NCBI GenBank assembly: GCA_035289385.1
Contig: DATDXI010000065.1
Span: forward strand, 1 to 7,139
Reading direction: 5' to 3'
From: JACOZM01 sp035289385
GTDB lineage: Archaea; Nanobdellota; Nanobdellia; Woesearchaeales; GW2011-AR9
DNA length: 7,139 bases
Shown: positions 4,662-7,139 of the stretch, piece after piece
Numbering within the stretch: the first letter of the stretch is position 1
Layout: each line of letters opens with the position of its first letter
Program-made: the position numbers and the translations under genes
Notes under the pieces: generated by a model
What the model saw: the letters and a program-made list of their open reading frames with translations, nothing else
Databases searched by the model: none
What the model was told of the DNA's origin: nothing

Positions 4662-6866
4662 TTACCCAGCACAAGCCGTAAGACTAGCCGTCATGATGGA
4701 GTTGGCGAAGAAGTTGAAGGCAATGATGACCGTTCCTGCTAAAGACACATAAAGGATCGTACTCTTGGTCAAGTTTGTTCCCAGCTCAAACCGCTCTCCT
4801 AATTTGTCTGCTCCATTCTCTATCCCGCTGGTTAAAACGGTGAGAATATAAACGATCTGGATGATATATATCCCTACAACGATCTGGAAATGGTACGTGG
4901 GCATGCCTATCCCAAAAATTTCCAGCATGTTGCCAAAGCCGCCGGCGTCAGCTGAGCTTTGGGCAAAGCAGTTCAATTGCGCAGATAATTTTGTTAAGAT
5001 TGTTGAGATCATCGAAGAGATGCCGATAACTATCCCGGCAATAGCCGGAGTCAGGAATTTCACTTGGGATTTCATGGAAGCGATAACATCGGCCATCAGG
5101 TCTTTCAGGCGCTCTTCTACCCGATGGATCTCTTTGATATACCTTGACATAGATAACAAGGCTTGAGCGGCAATCCTCGGTCCTTTCTTGATGCTCTCCA
5201 CGAGAACTTTCATCGATGACTCGATGACTTTTGATGGAAAGCTGACTAAAGCGCCCAATTTAGGATTAAATAATGCTTCTTCTAAACCCATCCCTAATTT
5301 GGTGATATTTTTTTCTGCGATCGTAAAAAACTCTCCCGATGTCGTGCCTTGCATCGTCGTGGCAACCCTGGCAAAGGCGATCTCTGCCGGCAGACCATCA
5401 GCTAAGCGGTTTCCCAGCTGAAATAAGGCAGAAGAAAACTCATCTTCTAATTCACGTGTTTTCTCTCTGATTTTGATGACATTCTTTGAGCGCAATGAAT
5501 AAAACAATCCGATACTTATTCCAAACGCTAAAATGATGAACAGCGACATGACCGAAGCGCCCATACCAAATGGGCCAAGCTTATCTCCTTCCGCGCAGTT
5601 CGGCGTTGTCGGTGGACAGAGGTAATCTAACATCTTCAAGTTTCCTTTGCCATCCAACGAAAAATCGCTGGACCCTATCTGATGGAGGATGATCGGGCTA
5701 AACCCAATGAGCATGAACACGAGAAAGACCATCATGGAAACATAGATTGGATTGATGGCGATATTGATATTCTTTCCCAGAGGGATGAGCACATTCCTCA
5801 AGCGCTGCACTCCCTGCTCTTCGCTGATGTCTACTGCTCCATATCCCGCCGGACGCTTGGAGAGGATACTTTTTCCAAGGTAAAATACGGCTATGGGCAA
5901 GGTGACATTGTATAGGACAGAGATGTAAATCGCTGTGGCAAAAGGGTTTTCTCCCGAACTCATAAAGCTGACGACTAAAGGCAGGATGACTAATCCTAAG
6001 ATCGGCAAGATGACTCCTAACATATGAAGCATGGTCATCGGTGATTTGAGGTTATGGGCATAATGAAGCATATTTTCATACGTTCCATCTAAAATAACGT
6101 CGAGAGACTTATCTAGTAGAGATAACCGCCTATCCTCTGAGGGCTCAAATAGCGATGATTCTACCAAGTGAAATGCTTCTACAAAATCCTTATCCCACTC
6201 TTTCCACACTTCCAGATAAGATTCTGCTGAATCTTTAATGGTAGAATACTGCTGATTCTCCACATCCCACAAAATCTTTCTGAAGTCGAGAGATAACGGT
6301 TGAGCTAAATGGTCGGCAGCAAATTCGATGGCTCGCTCTAAGTTAGAAGTGTGTCTCATATAGGTGACCATATAGAAAATGGCTTGGACCATCTGGTTGG
6401 ACGCTTTCATCCGCCAGGTGTTGGCCATGAATGAGGGAATTTTCTGTAAGGCGGGAAAGATCAATACTGCTGCAAAGAGGAAGAACATGACAAAAAAGAT
6501 CATCGGCTCCATCCCGAACAAGATGGGCAGACCGAACGTTGTCAATGATCCCACGATAGCGATGGTTAATGCGGCTACAATAGCAAAAGAATCAACTCCT
6601 CCCGGTGTGATGTTCAGATGGCAGATATCGATATCTTTCTGAAGTTTTTCTGCCCGTTTGGGGTCAATCTTCATCTTGAGCAGCTGGTCAGAGAAGTTGC
6701 ACGCTTTTTCGTACATCGTGTATCGGGCAGGATAGAGCTCTCTCTTGAATTCATTATATTCTTTAGAACTGACTACAGTTGGAGTTTTTGAAATATCTTC
6801 ACCAAATTCTTTCTTGATCTTATCTTTGTACTTCTGCATCAATTCTTGATATTCCTGATCTTGCAT
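4662..6866 (-). CDS. Type II secretion F / TadC / archaellum-J-like membrane platform protein
   Basis: This 734-residue polytopic protein has hydrophobic segments near 93-112, 119-140, 278-300, 306-331, 373-395, 434-456, 604-624, 658-679 and 703-723. Two cytoplasmic helical blocks, about 150-275 and 465-600, each precede membrane helices, the duplicated layout of T2SS-F domains. The second block, with G-N-R-L-A-D-G-L-P-A-E-I-A-F-A followed by the long amphipathic helix ending V-E-E-R-L-K-D-L-M, is the more typical one. Such proteins are the inner-membrane platform on which a secretion ATPase assembles pilin or archaellin filaments. It is longer than usual FlaJ/TadC proteins. An outer loop at 396-433 holds C417 and C424. 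No ATPase or pilin gene lies in the window. The start at 6866 is supported by GAGG 8 bases upstream. Confidence 0.85.
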   Translation of the reverse strand: MQDQEYQELMQKYKDKIKKEFGEDISKTPTVVSSKEYNEFKRELYPARYTMYEKACNFSDQLLKMKIDPKRAEKLQKDIDICHLNITPGGVDSFAIVAALTIAIVGSLTTFGLPILFGMEPMIFFVMFFLFAAVLIFPALQKIPSFMANTWRMKASNQMVQAIFYMVTYMRHTSNLERAIEFAADHLAQPLSLDFRKILWDVENQQYSTIKDSAESYLEVWKEWDKDFVEAFHLVESSLFEPSEDRRLSLLDKSLDVILDGTYENMLHYAHNLKSPMTMLHMLGVILPILGLVILPLVVSFMSSGENPFATAIYISVLYNVTLPIAVFYLGKSILSKRPAGYGAVDISEEQGVQRLRNVLIPLGKNINIAINPIYVSMMVFLVFMLIGFSPIILHQIGSSDFSLDGKGNLKMLDYLCPPTTPNCAEGDKLGPFGMGASVMSLFIILAFGISIGLFYSLRSKNVIKIREKTRELEDEFSSALFQLGNRLADGLPAEIAFARVATTMQGTTSGEFFTIAEKNITKLGMGLEEALFNPKLGALVSFPSKVIESSMKVLVESIKKGPRIAAQALLSMSRYIKEIHRVEERLKDLMADVIASMKSQVKFLTPAIAGIVIGISSMISTILTKLSAQLNCFAQSSADAGGFGNMLEIFGIGMPTYHFQIVVGIYIIQIVYILTVLTSGIENGADKLGERFELGTNLTKSTILYVSLAGTVIIAFNFFANSIMTASLTACAG

Positions 6867-6874
6867 CTCCCTAG

Positions 6875-6878
6875 CCTC
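6875..6878 (-). promoter_or_regulatory. Ribosome site deciding start 6866
   Basis: GAGG on the minus strand lies 8 bases before the ATG. The box A at 6918-6925 predicts a transcription start near 6895, so this message has a leader of about 30 bases, unlike the leaderless genes elsewhere in the window. Confidence 0.6.
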
Positions 6879-6910
6879 TTTTTCTACCGACTTCTTTCAG
6901 ACCTTAATCA

Positions 6911-6929
6911 AACATTGTTTAAAAATGTT
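6911..6929 (-). promoter_or_regulatory. TATA box in a 6-bp inverted repeat, promoter of 4662-6866
   Basis: AACATT (6911-6916) and AATGTT (6924-6929) are perfect complements, and the minus-strand box TTTTTAAA (6918-6925) overlaps the spacer. A second hairpin, GCCGT/ACGGC (6930-6944, loop 5), sits immediately upstream. As at 163-200, a hairpin, then CAACA, then T5A3 occur in that order, so RNA termination and promoter may overlap. Confidence 0.45.
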
Positions 6930-6954
6930 GCCGTGTCCTACGGCTCTGTCCTAA

Positions 6955-7078
6955 ATGTGGTTAGCATGTTTCCTACGAGCGTTTCTTTGCTTAAACATAT
7001 TCTTGTGGAAGGGGACGTCCCTTACGGGAAGGCGCCACATTCCACTAAACACATCAAGAAAGCGAGTCCATGCTACAT
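6955..7078 (-). ncRNA. Candidate structured RNA, copy R
   Basis: On the minus strand the outer stem is TAGCATG (7075-7069) with CATGCTA (6968-6962), extended across a bulge by ATG/CAT. The 67-base core 7068-7002 follows at once, beginning GACTCGCTTT and ending CCCCTTCCACAAG, as in copy L. Within it GTGGAA pairs with TTCCAC, GGCG with CGTC, and TCCC with GGGA around a GTAA tetraloop. The conserved AAAGAAACGCTCGT lies at 6988-6975. The copy precedes and is co-oriented with the secretion-platform gene, which has its own promoter downstream, so this is more likely a separate RNA than its leader. Confidence 0.65.
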
Positions 7079-7131
7079 GAAATGAAGAAACTACTTCATT
7101 TCAGTACTAAAAACAAATCGTGTTTGTTTTT
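7078..7131. repeat. Two tandem hairpins next to RNA copy R
   Basis: TGAAATGAAG (7078-7087) pairs perfectly with CTTCATTTCA (7094-7103), with a 6-base loop. AAAAACAAA (7109-7117) pairs perfectly with TTTGTTTTT (7123-7131), with a 5-base loop. The second ends in a T-run on either strand and could terminate transcription arriving from outside the window. The first touches the outer stem of copy R. Confidence 0.55.
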
Positions 7132-7139
7132 ATGTAACC

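Noticed and set aside
6846..7085. 79-residue plus-strand frame across RNA copy R
   Set aside because: It crosses the structured RNA and the secretion-gene promoter in antisense, and copy L shows no equivalent protein.
1..7139. Similar sequences at both ends in inverted orientation, as in the terminal repeats of a 7-kb transposon
   Set aside because: Conservation is confined to a folded core, the flanking stems differ but still pair, there is no transposase, and the genes between look like ordinary chromosomal units.

Overview
This window looks like chromosomal DNA of an archaeon, most likely a small-genome DPANN lineage of the Woesearchaeota/Pacearchaeota type; the lineage is an inference. 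Supporting signs are TATA boxes about 25-28 bases ahead of start codons with almost no leader, T-tract terminators, a tRNA gene with a bulge-helix-bulge (BHB) intron and no encoded CCA, and a secreted protein with a short Thr-Gly-His-Ala motif after its membrane anchor.

Layout. At 13-137 (+) there is a structured RNA candidate. It is followed by a two-gene unit: a small zinc-ribbon/acidic-tail protein (223-543) and an M50-type intramembrane metalloprotease (547-1161). Next come an unrecognised soluble protein (1238-1906) and a tiny four-cysteine zinc-ribbon protein (2075-2244), which can be read from its well-placed ATG only through a -1 shift on an A8 run. On the minus strand are a membrane-anchored exported protein (2318-3022) and a tRNA-Phe(GAA) (3111-3250) whose intron sits in the T-loop. 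A 41-codon startless reading frame (3313-3438, minus) abuts the control region of a HEPN/MNT toxin-antitoxin-like pair (3512-4018, 4015-4614, plus). The window ends with a 734-residue membrane protein of the type II secretion F / TadC / archaellum-J family (4662-6866, minus). Upstream of that gene, on its strand, lies a second copy of the structured RNA candidate (6955-7078).

Two signals stand out. First, a 67-base core is shared by 26-92 (+) and 7002-7068 (-) at 58/67 identity. In each copy it is enclosed by an outer stem of unrelated sequence that still pairs, the pattern expected of a conserved RNA family. I could not match it to a known class. Second, the HEPN/MNT promoter holds three ATTACT-N6-(A/G)GTAAT inverted repeats around the TATA box and over the start codon. 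The antitoxin carries its own winged helix, so the pair probably represses itself.

How the genes work together: the zinc-ribbon/M50 pair is probably an operon (3-base gap), and the HEPN/MNT pair is translationally coupled (ATGA overlap with a strong ribosome site). Most other genes appear to be single units with their own promoters.
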